Below are positions 40,775 to 48,953 of a DNA stretch of 64,000 nt, piece after piece. The stretch covers positions 210,741 through 274,740 of the forward strand of contig NZ_KE386834.1 in NCBI RefSeq assembly GCF_000429025.1. The letters run 5' to 3'. A program made the translations under genes and the position numbers. Below the pieces are notes generated by a model. The model worked only from the letters and a program-made list of their open reading frames with translations. It was not told the origin of the DNA and searched no databases. Positions within the stretch are counted from its first letter, which is position 1. Each line of letters opens with the position of its first letter. Source of the DNA: Actinospineispora spinosispora DSM 44797 (GTDB lineage Bacteria; Actinomycetota; Actinomycetes; Mycobacteriales; Pseudonocardiaceae).

Positions 40775-41584
40775 TTGCGGCTCGATTCGGGCTGCAGTAC
40801 GACCGAGCTGGCGCGTCGGCTCGGTTGGTCGCAGTCCAAGGTGAGTCGCGTCGAGCGGGCTGTGACGCTGGCGAAGCCGGATGAGGTCGACGAGTGGGCG
40901 CGGCTCCTGCATGCCGCACCTGAGCTGCGGAGTCGTCTGACTGAACTGGCGCGGCGGCAGGGTGTCGAGCTGACCGAATGGAAACGCCGTGTAGCTCCTG
41001 GCCGGCGAAAGGTGCAGGAGGAGATCAGGGCGCTCGAGGCTGCCGCCAGTGCGATCTGGGTATTCGCTCCCCAGGTTGTGCCGGGCCTTGCTCAGACCGG
41101 GGCGTACGCCGCAGTGATGTTCCGGCTCGGTCAAGGTCAGGCGCTGTCTCCTGAGGAGCTGGCCGGCGCGGTTCAGGCGCGGCTGGCACGCCAAGCGGTG
41201 CTGGGTGACCGGGCGAAGCGGTTGAAGCTGCTGTTCACCGAGTCGGCGCTCCGGCGCTCGCTGCTCCCAGCCTCAGCCATGCGGGACCAGCTTCAGCGGA
41301 TGGTGGAGGTCGCCCGGCTGCCGAACGTCGAGATGGGGATGGTGGCGTTCTCGACCCGGGAGCGCACGCACATCTATCACGGGTTCTCGATCATCGGCGA
41401 CCCCGATGTGGACAGAGCTGCTCTCGTGCTGGCCGAGACCGTCACGTCGAGCCTCAGGGTGCGCGATCCCGACGAGGTTCGGCAGTACGTCGAGCACTAT
41501 CGGCGGCTGGCCGAAGGTGCGCTGTTCGGCGATGAGCTGGTGGCGTTCCTCCAGGAGATTTCCGCGCGGTCCCCCTGGTCATGA
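40775..41584 (+). CDS. XRE helix-turn-helix regulator with DUF5753
   Basis: This protein of about 269 aa has an N-terminal HTH (CSTTELARRLGWSQSKVSRV) and a DUF5753 domain (residues about 85-260, with VFAPQVVPGLAQTGAYAAVM and IYHGFSIIGDP). The family regulates development and antibiotic genes in Streptomyces. The frame is open upstream to 40703 and encodes DDRHELAAGLRALRLDSG, the usual first helix, yet has no ATG or GTG there. The TTG at 40775 would cut that helix, so a rare start codon upstream is possible. Confidence 0.85.
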   Translation: MRLDSGCSTTELARRLGWSQSKVSRVERAVTLAKPDEVDEWARLLHAAPELRSRLTELARRQGVELTEWKRRVAPGRRKVQEEIRALEAAASAIWVFAPQVVPGLAQTGAYAAVMFRLGQGQALSPEELAGAVQARLARQAVLGDRAKRLKLLFTESALRRSLLPASAMRDQLQRMVEVARLPNVEMGMVAFSTRERTHIYHGFSIIGDPDVDRAALVLAETVTSSLRVRDPDEVRQYVEHYRRLAEGALFGDELVAFLQEISARSPWS

Positions 41585-41629
41585 TTCGCGACGAAAGCTA
41601 GTCACTCATTTAGATGAAAGGAAAGACTT

Positions 41630-41872
41630 ATGCCGTGGATGACCTGCCTCATGGATGGTCGCCATCACGCTGTCGCCGAGCCCTACCTGGTCGCGGGGCT
41701 CGCCGAGGGGCGCTATCTCGCCGCCTGTGGCCTCCGGGTCACGCCGGGATCGATGTTCAGCCCGCCGGGCCGGCGCTGCATGAGCTGCCATGTCCTGGTG
41801 ACGGCGCGGACGTCACAACCACCGGGCCGGAGGCAGTGGTGGCGCGCCGCCACCCGGCCACCGGATGAGTGA
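41630..41872 (+). CDS. Small Cys-containing conserved protein
   Basis: This 80-aa protein reads MPWMTCLMDGRHHAVAEPYL, then GRYLAACGLRVTPGSMFSPP and RRCMSCHVLV, so it carries a CxxC pair and two more cysteines. The pattern is a short protein often found near XRE-DUF5753 genes in this order of bacteria; function unknown. AAAGGAAAG precedes the ATG at good spacing, and the shared CTAGTCACT motif lies 24 bp upstream. Confidence 0.65.
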   Translation: MPWMTCLMDGRHHAVAEPYLVAGLAEGRYLAACGLRVTPGSMFSPPGRRCMSCHVLVTARTSQPPGRRQWWRAATRPPDE

Positions 41873-41884
41873 CGGAGACAGCCA

Positions 41885-41984
41885 CCCGCGAGTCGGGCGC
41901 CTCAGCACACCGAGTCGGCGCTTTCGGTACAGCCTTGTGTGCTGTGGTGCCCGACTCGGTGTGCTCACGCGCCCGACTCGCGGG
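41885..41984. terminator. Bidirectional terminator palindrome (GACTCGG type)
   Basis: Two 34-nt arms (41885-41918 and 41951-41984) pair with two or three mismatches around CAGCACACCGAGTCGG and CCGACTCGGTGTGCTC. They lie between the convergent small gene and the IclR gene. A related arm occurs at 35592-35625. Confidence 0.8.
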
Positions 41985-41994
41985 CGTCGAGTGC

Positions 41995-42777
41995 CTAGCG
42001 TCGGCCGCCGATCCGGACCGACAGCTCGCCCGCCGCTCGGCGTACCTCGGCCGCCAGGTCGGGCCAGTCCTGGTTGCATTCGCGCGGACCTGGGCACTCG
42101 TGCGGGAAGACCACGCTGATCGCTGCGACGGGGTGGTCGCCGTGGTCGAGCACCGGCGCCGCGACCGAGGCGAAGCCCGCCGTCACGTAGCCGTCCTCCA
42201 CCGCCCAGCCGCGTTGCCGTTCCTTCGTCAGTAACCGACGTAGCTCGGGCAGGTTGGTGGGCCCCCGTCCGGTGCGGCTGACGAAGCTCACGGTCGACGG
42301 GAACAGCGCACGCACCTGGGACGCGGGCAGCCTGCCGAGCATTGCCCGCCCGGACGCCGGCAGATGCGTGGGCATGCGGACGCCCACGTCGGTGACCAGC
42401 GTCAACGGCCGGCGGGGTTGTTCGCGCAGCAGGTAGAGCGTCTCCGGACCGTGCAGGACGCCGAGCTGTGCCGGCCTGCGCAGACGATCGACCAGGCCGC
42501 GCAGTAGAGGACGGGCGAGTGCTTCGAGCGGGTCGTGGCGCAGGTACGCGGACCCCAGCTCGAACACCGCGACCCCGAGCCCGTACCGGCGCGCCTCCGG
42601 GAGGTGCGTGACGAATCCGGCGTCGGTCAGCTCGGCGAGCAGGTGGTAGGTCGTCGAGCGGGGCAGGTCCAGCGCGCCGGCCACGGCGGATGCGGTCATC
42701 GGGCCCGCGTGGCTTGCCAGCAACCGCAGGATCGCCAGCCCCCGGCGCAGCGCGGGCACCTCACTGCTCCCACCCAT
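41995..42777 (-). CDS. IclR family regulator, likely of histidine utilisation
   Basis: This 260-aa regulator has an N-terminal winged helix (ALRRGLAILRLLASHAGPMT, then LPRSTTYHLLAELTDAGFVT) and a C-terminal effector-binding domain (APVLDHGDHPVAAISVVFPH). It is divergent from hutH with 192 bp between, so it is the probable hut regulator. The ATG at 42777 was chosen; the preceding GTG codon is also possible. Longer upstream reading is chance. Confidence 0.88.
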   Translation of the reverse strand: MGGSSEVPALRRGLAILRLLASHAGPMTASAVAGALDLPRSTTYHLLAELTDAGFVTHLPEARRYGLGVAVFELGSAYLRHDPLEALARPLLRGLVDRLRRPAQLGVLHGPETLYLLREQPRRPLTLVTDVGVRMPTHLPASGRAMLGRLPASQVRALFPSTVSFVSRTGRGPTNLPELRRLLTKERQRGWAVEDGYVTAGFASVAAPVLDHGDHPVAAISVVFPHECPGPRECNQDWPDLAAEVRRAAGELSVRIGGRR

Positions 42778-42854
42778 CACACGAAGTGTGTCACGACAAG
42801 TACTTCTCGGCGCTCGACAGTCGCCGTGCGGTCGGGCGAGGTGTGTCACTCGGC

Positions 42855-42864
42855 CGTTCGAACG
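42855..42864. promoter_or_regulatory. Candidate operator between IclR gene and hutH
   Basis: CGTTCGAACG is a perfect 10-bp palindrome 106 bp upstream of the hutH start, in the divergent control region. It could be an IclR-family site. Confidence 0.35.
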
Positions 42865-42969
42865 AATCCTCGGGGGATTTGCGCTGTGATTCCTCCAGAG
42901 TCTCGTATCGCAGACACAGAGTCCGGCGCCACGCTCGCTTCCCGGGGCGGCGAGCGATGAGATGGTCGG

Positions 42970-44469
42970 ATGCCTGACACCGTGCTGCTGGATGAAATTG
43001 CGTTGAGTCGTGACCAGGTCGTCGCCGTCGCCAGGCGGGGAGCGCCGGTCCGGGTGACCGATACCGCCAAAGCCGCGGTGCGCGAGTCGCGCACCCACAT
43101 CGAGCGGCTCGCCGACGCGGAGACGCCCACCTACGGCGTGTCCACCGGTTTCGGGGCGCTCGCCACGCGGCACATCCGGCCGGATCGCAGGGCCGCGCTG
43201 CAGCGGTCGCTCATCCGGTCGCACGCGGCGGGCGCCGGGCCAGAGGTCGAACGCGAGGTCGTCAGGGCGCTCATGCTGCTGCGATTGCACACCCTGGCCA
43301 GCGGGCACACCGGCGTTCGTGCCGAGACCATCGAGTCGCTCGCCGATCTGCTGAACGCCGACATCGTGCCGATCGTGCACGAGTACGGGTCACTCGGCTG
43401 TTCCGGCGACCTCGCGCCGCTGTCCTCGATCGCACTCGCGCTGATCGGTGAGGGCGAGGTGTACGACGCGGCAGGCAACCGTCGTCCGGCCGCCGAGGCG
43501 ATGGCCGACGCGGGAGTCAAGACCGTCGAGCTCGCCGAGAAGGAGGGGTTGGCGCTGATCAACGGCACGGACGGCATGCTCGGCATGCTGACCCTGGCCA
43601 TCGCGGACATCACCCGGCTGCTCGACATGGCCGACCTGACCGCCGCGATGAGCGTCGAGGCGCTGCTCGGCACCGACCGGGTGTTCGCGGCGGACCTGCA
43701 GGCCCTGCGCCCGCACCCGGGCCAGGCCACGTCGGCGGCGCGCATGACCGAGCTGCTGCGGGGCTCGGAGATCATGCAGAGCCACCGGGGGCCGGACTGC
43801 AACCGGGTACAGGACGCCTACTCGCTGCGCTGCTCACCGCAGGTCCACGGCGCCGCGCGCGACACGCTCGCGCACGCCGATCTCGTTGCCGGACGCGAGC
43901 TGGCCTCGGTGATCGACAACCCGGTCGTGCTCGACGACGGCCGGGTCGAGTCGAACGGCAACTTCCACGGCGCCCCGGTCGCCTACGTGCTGGACTTCCT
44001 CGCCATCTGCGTCGCGGACGTGGCGAGTATCGCCGAACGCCGCACCGACCGGATGCTCGACGTCAGCCGCTCGCACGGGCTGCCACCGTTCCTCGCCGAC
44101 GACGCCGGCGTCGACTCCGGGTACATGATCGCGCACTACACCCAGGCCGCGGTGGTCTCGGAGCTGAAGCGGCTCGCGGTCCCGGCCTCGGTCGACTCGA
44201 TCCCGACCAGCGCGATGCAGGAGGACCACGTGTCCATGGGCTGGTCGGCGGCGCGCAAGCTGCGGCGCGCGATCGACGGTCTCACCACGGTGCTGGCGAT
44301 CGAGCTGCTCACCGCCGCGCGGGCGCTCGATCTGCGTGCGCCGTTGCACCCGGCGCCCGCCACCGCCGAGATGGTGGCGAGGCTGCGTGCCTCCGTCCCG
44401 GGACCGGGCCCGGACCGGCACCTCGCGCCGGAGATCGCCGCTGCCGAGGACCTCATCCGCGCTGGGTGA
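42970..44469 (+). CDS. hutH: Histidine ammonia-lyase
   Basis: This 499-aa enzyme converts histidine to urocanate and ammonia. YGVSTGFGALA and the loop GSLGCSGDLAPLS identify the family. The MIO cofactor arises from three residues, usually Ala-Ser-Gly; here they are Cys144-Ser145-Gly146. The length is normal. It is the first step of the hut pathway. Its 3' end overlaps that of the convergent permease gene by 17 bp. Confidence 0.95.
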   Translation: MPDTVLLDEIALSRDQVVAVARRGAPVRVTDTAKAAVRESRTHIERLADAETPTYGVSTGFGALATRHIRPDRRAALQRSLIRSHAAGAGPEVEREVVRALMLLRLHTLASGHTGVRAETIESLADLLNADIVPIVHEYGSLGCSGDLAPLSSIALALIGEGEVYDAAGNRRPAAEAMADAGVKTVELAEKEGLALINGTDGMLGMLTLAIADITRLLDMADLTAAMSVEALLGTDRVFAADLQALRPHPGQATSAARMTELLRGSEIMQSHRGPDCNRVQDAYSLRCSPQVHGAARDTLAHADLVAGRELASVIDNPVVLDDGRVESNGNFHGAPVAYVLDFLAICVADVASIAERRTDRMLDVSRSHGLPPFLADDAGVDSGYMIAHYTQAAVVSELKRLAVPASVDSIPTSAMQEDHVSMGWSAARKLRRAIDGLTTVLAIELLTAARALDLRAPLHPAPATAEMVARLRASVPGPGPDRHLAPEIAAAEDLIRAG

Positions 44470-45865
44470 CCGTCTCCGGCGGGTTGCTGGTACGCCGGGC
44501 GAGCGGGTAGTACACCGCCCCGGTGACCAGCAGCGCGACGATCCAGGAGATGTCCGCGCCGCCGAGCAGCCTGGTCACCGGTCCGGTGTAGAGCGACTGG
44601 GCGAGGAACGGGATCTGCACGCAGATGCCGAGTACGTAGACGGCGAGGGCGGTGACGTTCCAGCTGCCGTACCGGCCCCTCGGGTCGTACAGCGCCGGGA
44701 CGTCGACCCGTTCCTTGGACACCAGGTAGTAGTCGATGAGGTTGATGGCGCTCCACGGCGTGAACACGGTCAGCAGCACCAGGACGAAGTTCTTGAAGTT
44801 GTTGAGGAAGTCGGCGCTGGCGAACAGCGCGATACCGACCGTCGCCGCGACGAACACGACGATGGACACCACCCGCGCGGCCTGCGAGACCCTGGTCTGA
44901 CCGGTGAACGCGGTGACGCCGGTGACGGTCGACATGAACCCGCCGTAGGCGTCCAGGCAGGTGATGGTCAGTTTGCCGACGACGATCACGAAGTAGATGC
45001 CGATCGCGACGACCGCGGGCCCGGCGAGCGTGCCGATGAATCCGACCTGGTCGGCGACGAACTTCGGGCCGACGACGGCGGCGAGCAGCGCACCGAACGT
45101 CATGGACCACTGCGAGCCGATGACGCTGCCGGCGAACGTCGAGAGGAACGCGGACCGCACGCTCGTGTCGCTCGGCAGGTAGCGGGAGTAGTCGGCGACG
45201 TATGGTCCGAAGGTCAGCTGCCAGCCGGCGCCGAGGGACACCGCCAGCAGGAACGTCGCGGCGTCGAACGGCTTCAGACCGATGAACGCGGCCACGTCGT
45301 AGCTGGTGAACAGCCGGACCGCGAGGTAGGTGAAGCCGATCGCGCCGACGACCGTGGCGAACCGCCCGACGATGTGCACGAGCTTGTAGCCGGCCACCGC
45401 GATGACGGCGGTCAGCGCACCGAAGATCAGGATGCCGATCGTCGGGCTGCCCAGGTGCAGCAGCGCGCTGACCGCCTGACCGGCGAGAACGGTCCCGGTG
45501 GCGGCGAAGCCGAGGTAGAGCAGTACGACCAGCGCCAGCGGCACACAGGCGCCGAGGACACCGAACTGCGCCCGGCTGGAGATCATCTGCGGCAGACCGA
45601 GCCTGGGGCCCTGCGCGGAGTGCAGCGCCATGACGGCACCGCCGAGCACGTTGCCGATCAGCAGCCCGATGATCGCCCACAGCGCGTCCGCGCCGAAGAT
45701 CACCGCGAGCGCGCCGTCGACGACGGCGGTGATCTGCATGTTCGCGCCGAACCACAGGGTGAACTGGTTGAACGGAGTCCCGTGCCGTTCGTCCTCGGGG
45801 ATGACGTCGATCGTCCGTCGCTCGGGAGTCAGGCTCGACCGTGCCGTATCCGGCTGCTCGACCAT
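44453..45865 (-). CDS. NCS1-type permease (cytosine/purine/allantoin transporter family)
   Basis: This 470-aa membrane protein has about 12 helices. NQFTLWFGANMQITAVVDGA marks the NCS1 family start and SRAQFGVLGACVPLALVVLL a conserved helix. Its place between hutH and hutU suggests uptake of histidine, urocanate or a related imidazole compound rather than cytosine. The ATG at 45865 has AGCAGG upstream; an upstream in-frame region is chance. It is divergent from hutU. Confidence 0.87.
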   Translation of the reverse strand: MVEQPDTARSSLTPERRTIDVIPEDERHGTPFNQFTLWFGANMQITAVVDGALAVIFGADALWAIIGLLIGNVLGGAVMALHSAQGPRLGLPQMISSRAQFGVLGACVPLALVVLLYLGFAATGTVLAGQAVSALLHLGSPTIGILIFGALTAVIAVAGYKLVHIVGRFATVVGAIGFTYLAVRLFTSYDVAAFIGLKPFDAATFLLAVSLGAGWQLTFGPYVADYSRYLPSDTSVRSAFLSTFAGSVIGSQWSMTFGALLAAVVGPKFVADQVGFIGTLAGPAVVAIGIYFVIVVGKLTITCLDAYGGFMSTVTGVTAFTGQTRVSQAARVVSIVVFVAATVGIALFASADFLNNFKNFVLVLLTVFTPWSAINLIDYYLVSKERVDVPALYDPRGRYGSWNVTALAVYVLGICVQIPFLAQSLYTGPVTRLLGGADISWIVALLVTGAVYYPLARRTSNPPETVTQRG

Positions 45866-45948
45866 CGGGACCTGCTTTCTCGCTGCCTTCGCTGTGTCGT
45901 GACCTTCGCACGTGCTCGCGGTCCGGACGATCCGGAAGAACGCACATG

Positions 45949-45966
45949 TGTCTGGGATTCCAGACA
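45949..45966. promoter_or_regulatory. Candidate hut operator in permease/hutU divergent region
   Basis: TGTCTGG and CCAGACA form perfect 7-nt arms around GATT; the centre TGGGATTCCA resembles IclR-type sites. It lies 84 bp from the permease start and 90 bp from hutU. Confidence 0.45.
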
Positions 45967-46055
45967 AAGGTTGTCGTGGGGCCCTGGTAGAGCTGTGGCG
46001 GTCACCTCAAGACTGTTGAGGAACCAACACCGGTGAGCCCGAGATGGGGAGAGTC

Positions 46056-47705
46056 ATGTCAGGACCGATCAGGGCCGCGCGCGGCAGCGCACTGACCGCG
46101 CAGGGCTGGGCCACCGAGGCGCCGCTGCGCATGCTGCACAACAACCTCGATCCCGAGGTCGCCGAGCGGCCGGAAGACCTGGTGGTCTACGGCGGCACCG
46201 GTCGCGCCGCGCGGGACTGGCCGAGCTTCCACGCGATGACCCGTGAGCTGACCAACCTGGGCCTTGACGAGACACTGCTCGTGCAGTCCGGCCGCCCGGT
46301 CGGTGTGCTGCGCACCCACGAGTGGGCGCCCCGGGTGCTGATCGCCAACTCGAACCTGGTGCCGGACTGGGCGAACTGGCCGGAGTTCCGCAGGCTGGAG
46401 GCCGCCGGGCTCACCATGTACGGCCAGATGACCGCAGGCTCCTGGATCTACATCGGCACCCAGGGAATCCTGCAGGGCACCTACGAGACGTTCGCGGCGG
46501 TGGCGAAGAAACGGTTCGGCGGGTCGCTGGCCGGCACGCTCACCGTGACGGCGGGCCTCGGCGGCATGGGCGGCGCTCAGCCGCTCGCGGTGACCATGAA
46601 CGGTGGCGTCGCGCTGGTCATCGAGTGTGACGCGGCCCGTGCCCGGCGTCGGGTCGAGCACCGCTATCTCGACGAGATCGCCACCGATCTCGACGACGCG
46701 ATCCGCCGGTGCACCGCCGCGAAGCGCGACCGGGTCGCGCTGTCCGTCGGGCTGATCGGCAACGCCGCCGAGGTACTGCCCGAGCTGCTGAAACGCGGCG
46801 TCGAGGTCGATGTCGTGACCGACCAGACCAGCGCGCACGACCCGCTGGCCTACCTGCCGAAGGGCATCGATCCCGCCGACTGGCACGACTACGCGGAGAA
46901 GAAGCCGGACGAGTTCACCGACCGCTCGCGCGACTCGATGGCCGAGCATGTGGACGCGATGCTGGGGTTCATGGACGGCGGCGCCGAGGTGTTCGACTAC
47001 GGCAACTCGATCCGCGACGAAGCGCGCAAGGGCGGGTGCGAGCGCGCGTTCGACTTCCCCGGGTTCGTGCCCGCCTACATCCGGCCGCTGTTCTGCGAGG
47101 GCCAGGGCCCGTTCCGCTGGGTGGCGCTGTCCGGCGATCCCGCCGACATCGCCGCCACCGACCGGGCGATCATGGAGCTGTTCCCGGAGAACGAGTCGGT
47201 GAACCGGTGGATCAAGCTCGCCGGTGAGCGCGTCGCGTTCCAGGGGCTGCCGGCGCGGATCTGCTGGCTCGGCTACGGCGAACGGCACCTGGCCGGGCTG
47301 CGGTTCAACGAGATGGTGGCCAACGGTGAGCTTTCCGCGCCGGTCGTCATCGGGCGCGACCACCTGGACTGCGGTTCGGTCGCCTCGCCGTACCGGGAGA
47401 CCGAGTCGATGGCCGACGGCTCCGACGCGATCGCCGACTGGCCGCTGCTCAACGCGTTGGTCAACACCGCGTCCGGCGCGACCTGGGTGTCGCTGCACCA
47501 CGGCGGCGGTGTCGGCATCGGGCGGTCCATCCATGCGGGTCAGGTCACCGTCGCGGACGGCACCGAGCTGGCTGCACAGAAGCTGGAACGGGTGCTGACG
47601 AACGACCCCGGCATGGGCGTGCTGCGTCACGTCGACGCCGGCTACCCGGAAGCGTCCTCGGTCGCCGCCGAGCGCGGCGTGCACATCCCGATGGCGCAGG
47701 CATGA
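46056..47705 (+). CDS. hutU: Urocanate hydratase
   Basis: This 549-aa NAD-dependent enzyme converts urocanate to imidazolonepropionate. TAQGWATEAPLRMLHNNLDP starts the conserved region; VTAGLGGMGGAQPLAVTMNG forms the NAD site. ATG 46056 has GGGGAGA upstream; ATG 46044 is a weaker alternative. The stop overlaps the start of the M20 gene. Confidence 0.96.
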   Translation: MSGPIRAARGSALTAQGWATEAPLRMLHNNLDPEVAERPEDLVVYGGTGRAARDWPSFHAMTRELTNLGLDETLLVQSGRPVGVLRTHEWAPRVLIANSNLVPDWANWPEFRRLEAAGLTMYGQMTAGSWIYIGTQGILQGTYETFAAVAKKRFGGSLAGTLTVTAGLGGMGGAQPLAVTMNGGVALVIECDAARARRRVEHRYLDEIATDLDDAIRRCTAAKRDRVALSVGLIGNAAEVLPELLKRGVEVDVVTDQTSAHDPLAYLPKGIDPADWHDYAEKKPDEFTDRSRDSMAEHVDAMLGFMDGGAEVFDYGNSIRDEARKGGCERAFDFPGFVPAYIRPLFCEGQGPFRWVALSGDPADIAATDRAIMELFPENESVNRWIKLAGERVAFQGLPARICWLGYGERHLAGLRFNEMVANGELSAPVVIGRDHLDCGSVASPYRETESMADGSDAIADWPLLNALVNTASGATWVSLHHGGGVGIGRSIHAGQVTVADGTELAAQKLERVLTNDPGMGVLRHVDAGYPEASSVAAERGVHIPMAQA

Positions 47706-48916
47706 CTGTCACGGCGCTCTTGGGCGAGATCGCCGACGTAGGCCGCGACGGCCGCCGGGGCGGCTACTCGCGGCACGGTTTCGCTCCCGTCGAGGGTGAG
47801 CTGCGGACGTGGTTCGTCGAGCAGGCACAGCGTCGCGGCCTCGATGTGCGCACCGACCGCAACGGCAACCTGTGGGCCTGGTGGGGCACACCGGGGCCGA
47901 ACGCGGTGATCACCGGGAGCCATCTCGACTCGGTGCCCGGCGGCGGCGCGTTCGACGGCCCGCTGGGTGTCGCGGCCTCGCTCAGTGCTGTCGACCTGCT
48001 GCGATCCGGGGGGTTCCAGCCGGGACGCCCGTTGGCGATCGGTGTGTTCAGCGAGGAGGAAGGTGGCCGGTTCGGGGTCCCGTGCCTCGGCTCGCGGCTG
48101 ATGACCGGCTCGCTCGACCCTGATGCCGCGCGGCGGCTCACCGACTCCGACGGCATCACCCTCGCGGAGGCGGCGTCCTCGGCGGGTGTGGACCCGGCAC
48201 GGTTCGGGCGCGACGACGAGGCGCTGGCCGACATCGGTTGTTTCGTGGAGCTGCACGTCGAGCAGGGGCGGGCGATGGATCTGCTGGACGACCGGCCCTC
48301 GGTGGCCGTGGCGTCGTCGATCCTGGCGCACGGCCGGTGGCGGTTCACCGTGACCGGGGTCGGCAACCACGCCGGTACGACCGAGGTCCCCGACCGGCGC
48401 GACCCGATGCTGCCGGCCGCGGCCGCCGTACTGGCGGCTCGGCGCGCCCTGGGCGGGAGGGCCGGTGCTCGGGCGACGGTCGGGCGGCTGACCCCGACCC
48501 CCGGCGGCACCAACGTGATCGCCTCGTCGGTGGACTTCTGGCTGGACGCTCGAGCGCCCGAGGAGGCTCCGGTCCGCGAGGTGGTCGAGGAGATCACGGC
48601 GGCGGCGAGGGCCGCCGCGGCGGAGGAGGGCTGTGAGCTGTCGGTGCGGCAGGAGTCGTTCGGTGACACCGTGCTGTTCGACCCGGCTCTGCGGGACCGG
48701 CTGGCCGCCGAGCTGGGTGGTGTTCCGGTCCTGCCGACCGGTGCCGGCCACGACGCGGGCATCCTGGCCTCTCGGGTGCCGACGGCGATGCTGTTCGTCC
48801 GCAACCCGACCGGGATCAGCCACGCACCCGCCGAACACGCCGAGCCCGCCGACTGCGAGGCCGGAGCGGCAGCGCTCGCCCGAACCCTGGAGTCCCTGTG
48901 CCGGGACGAGCCGTGA
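47702..48916 (+). CDS. M20 family amidohydrolase (allantoate amidohydrolase-like) in the hut operon
   Basis: This 404-aa metalloenzyme has the M20/AllC metal motifs: TGSHLDSVPGGGAFDGPLGV (His74, Asp85), FSEEEGGRFG (Glu119/Glu120) and GVGNHAGTTEVPDRRDPML. Related proteins hydrolyse allantoate or N-carbamoyl amino acids. In this operon there is HutF but no HutG, so the enzyme may hydrolyse N-formylglutamate to glutamate and formate (inference). ATG overlaps the hutU stop. Its own stop is supplied by the hairpin at 48912. Confidence 0.85.
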   Translation: MTVTALLGEIADVGRDGRRGGYSRHGFAPVEGELRTWFVEQAQRRGLDVRTDRNGNLWAWWGTPGPNAVITGSHLDSVPGGGAFDGPLGVAASLSAVDLLRSGGFQPGRPLAIGVFSEEEGGRFGVPCLGSRLMTGSLDPDAARRLTDSDGITLAEAASSAGVDPARFGRDDEALADIGCFVELHVEQGRAMDLLDDRPSVAVASSILAHGRWRFTVTGVGNHAGTTEVPDRRDPMLPAAAAVLAARRALGGRAGARATVGRLTPTPGGTNVIASSVDFWLDARAPEEAPVREVVEEITAAARAAAAEEGCELSVRQESFGDTVLFDPALRDRLAAELGGVPVLPTGAGHDAGILASRVPTAMLFVRNPTGISHAPAEHAEPADCEAGAAALARTLESLCRDEP

Positions 48917-48953
48917 GTGGCGAGTGGTCCCAGGGGACCACTCGCCACTCACG
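48912..48953. repeat. GTGAGTG-family hairpin copy 5, between and inside coupled genes
   Basis: Perfect 19-nt arms (48912-48930 and 48935-48953) enclose CAGG. The arm CGTGAGTGGCGAGTGGTC is identical to copy 1 at 2677-2720. The upstream M20 gene stops in it (TGA 48914-48916) and the hutF frame begins in it (GTG 48913). Confidence 0.88.

Noticed and set aside
42778..43380. Upstream extension of the IclR protein into hutH
   Set aside because: The region is antisense to hutH and the winged-helix domain begins just after 42777.
21444..48953. Hairpins as transposon ends
   Set aside because: No flanking direct repeats were seen, and the copies are only about 45 bp long, so a terminator element is the simpler reading.
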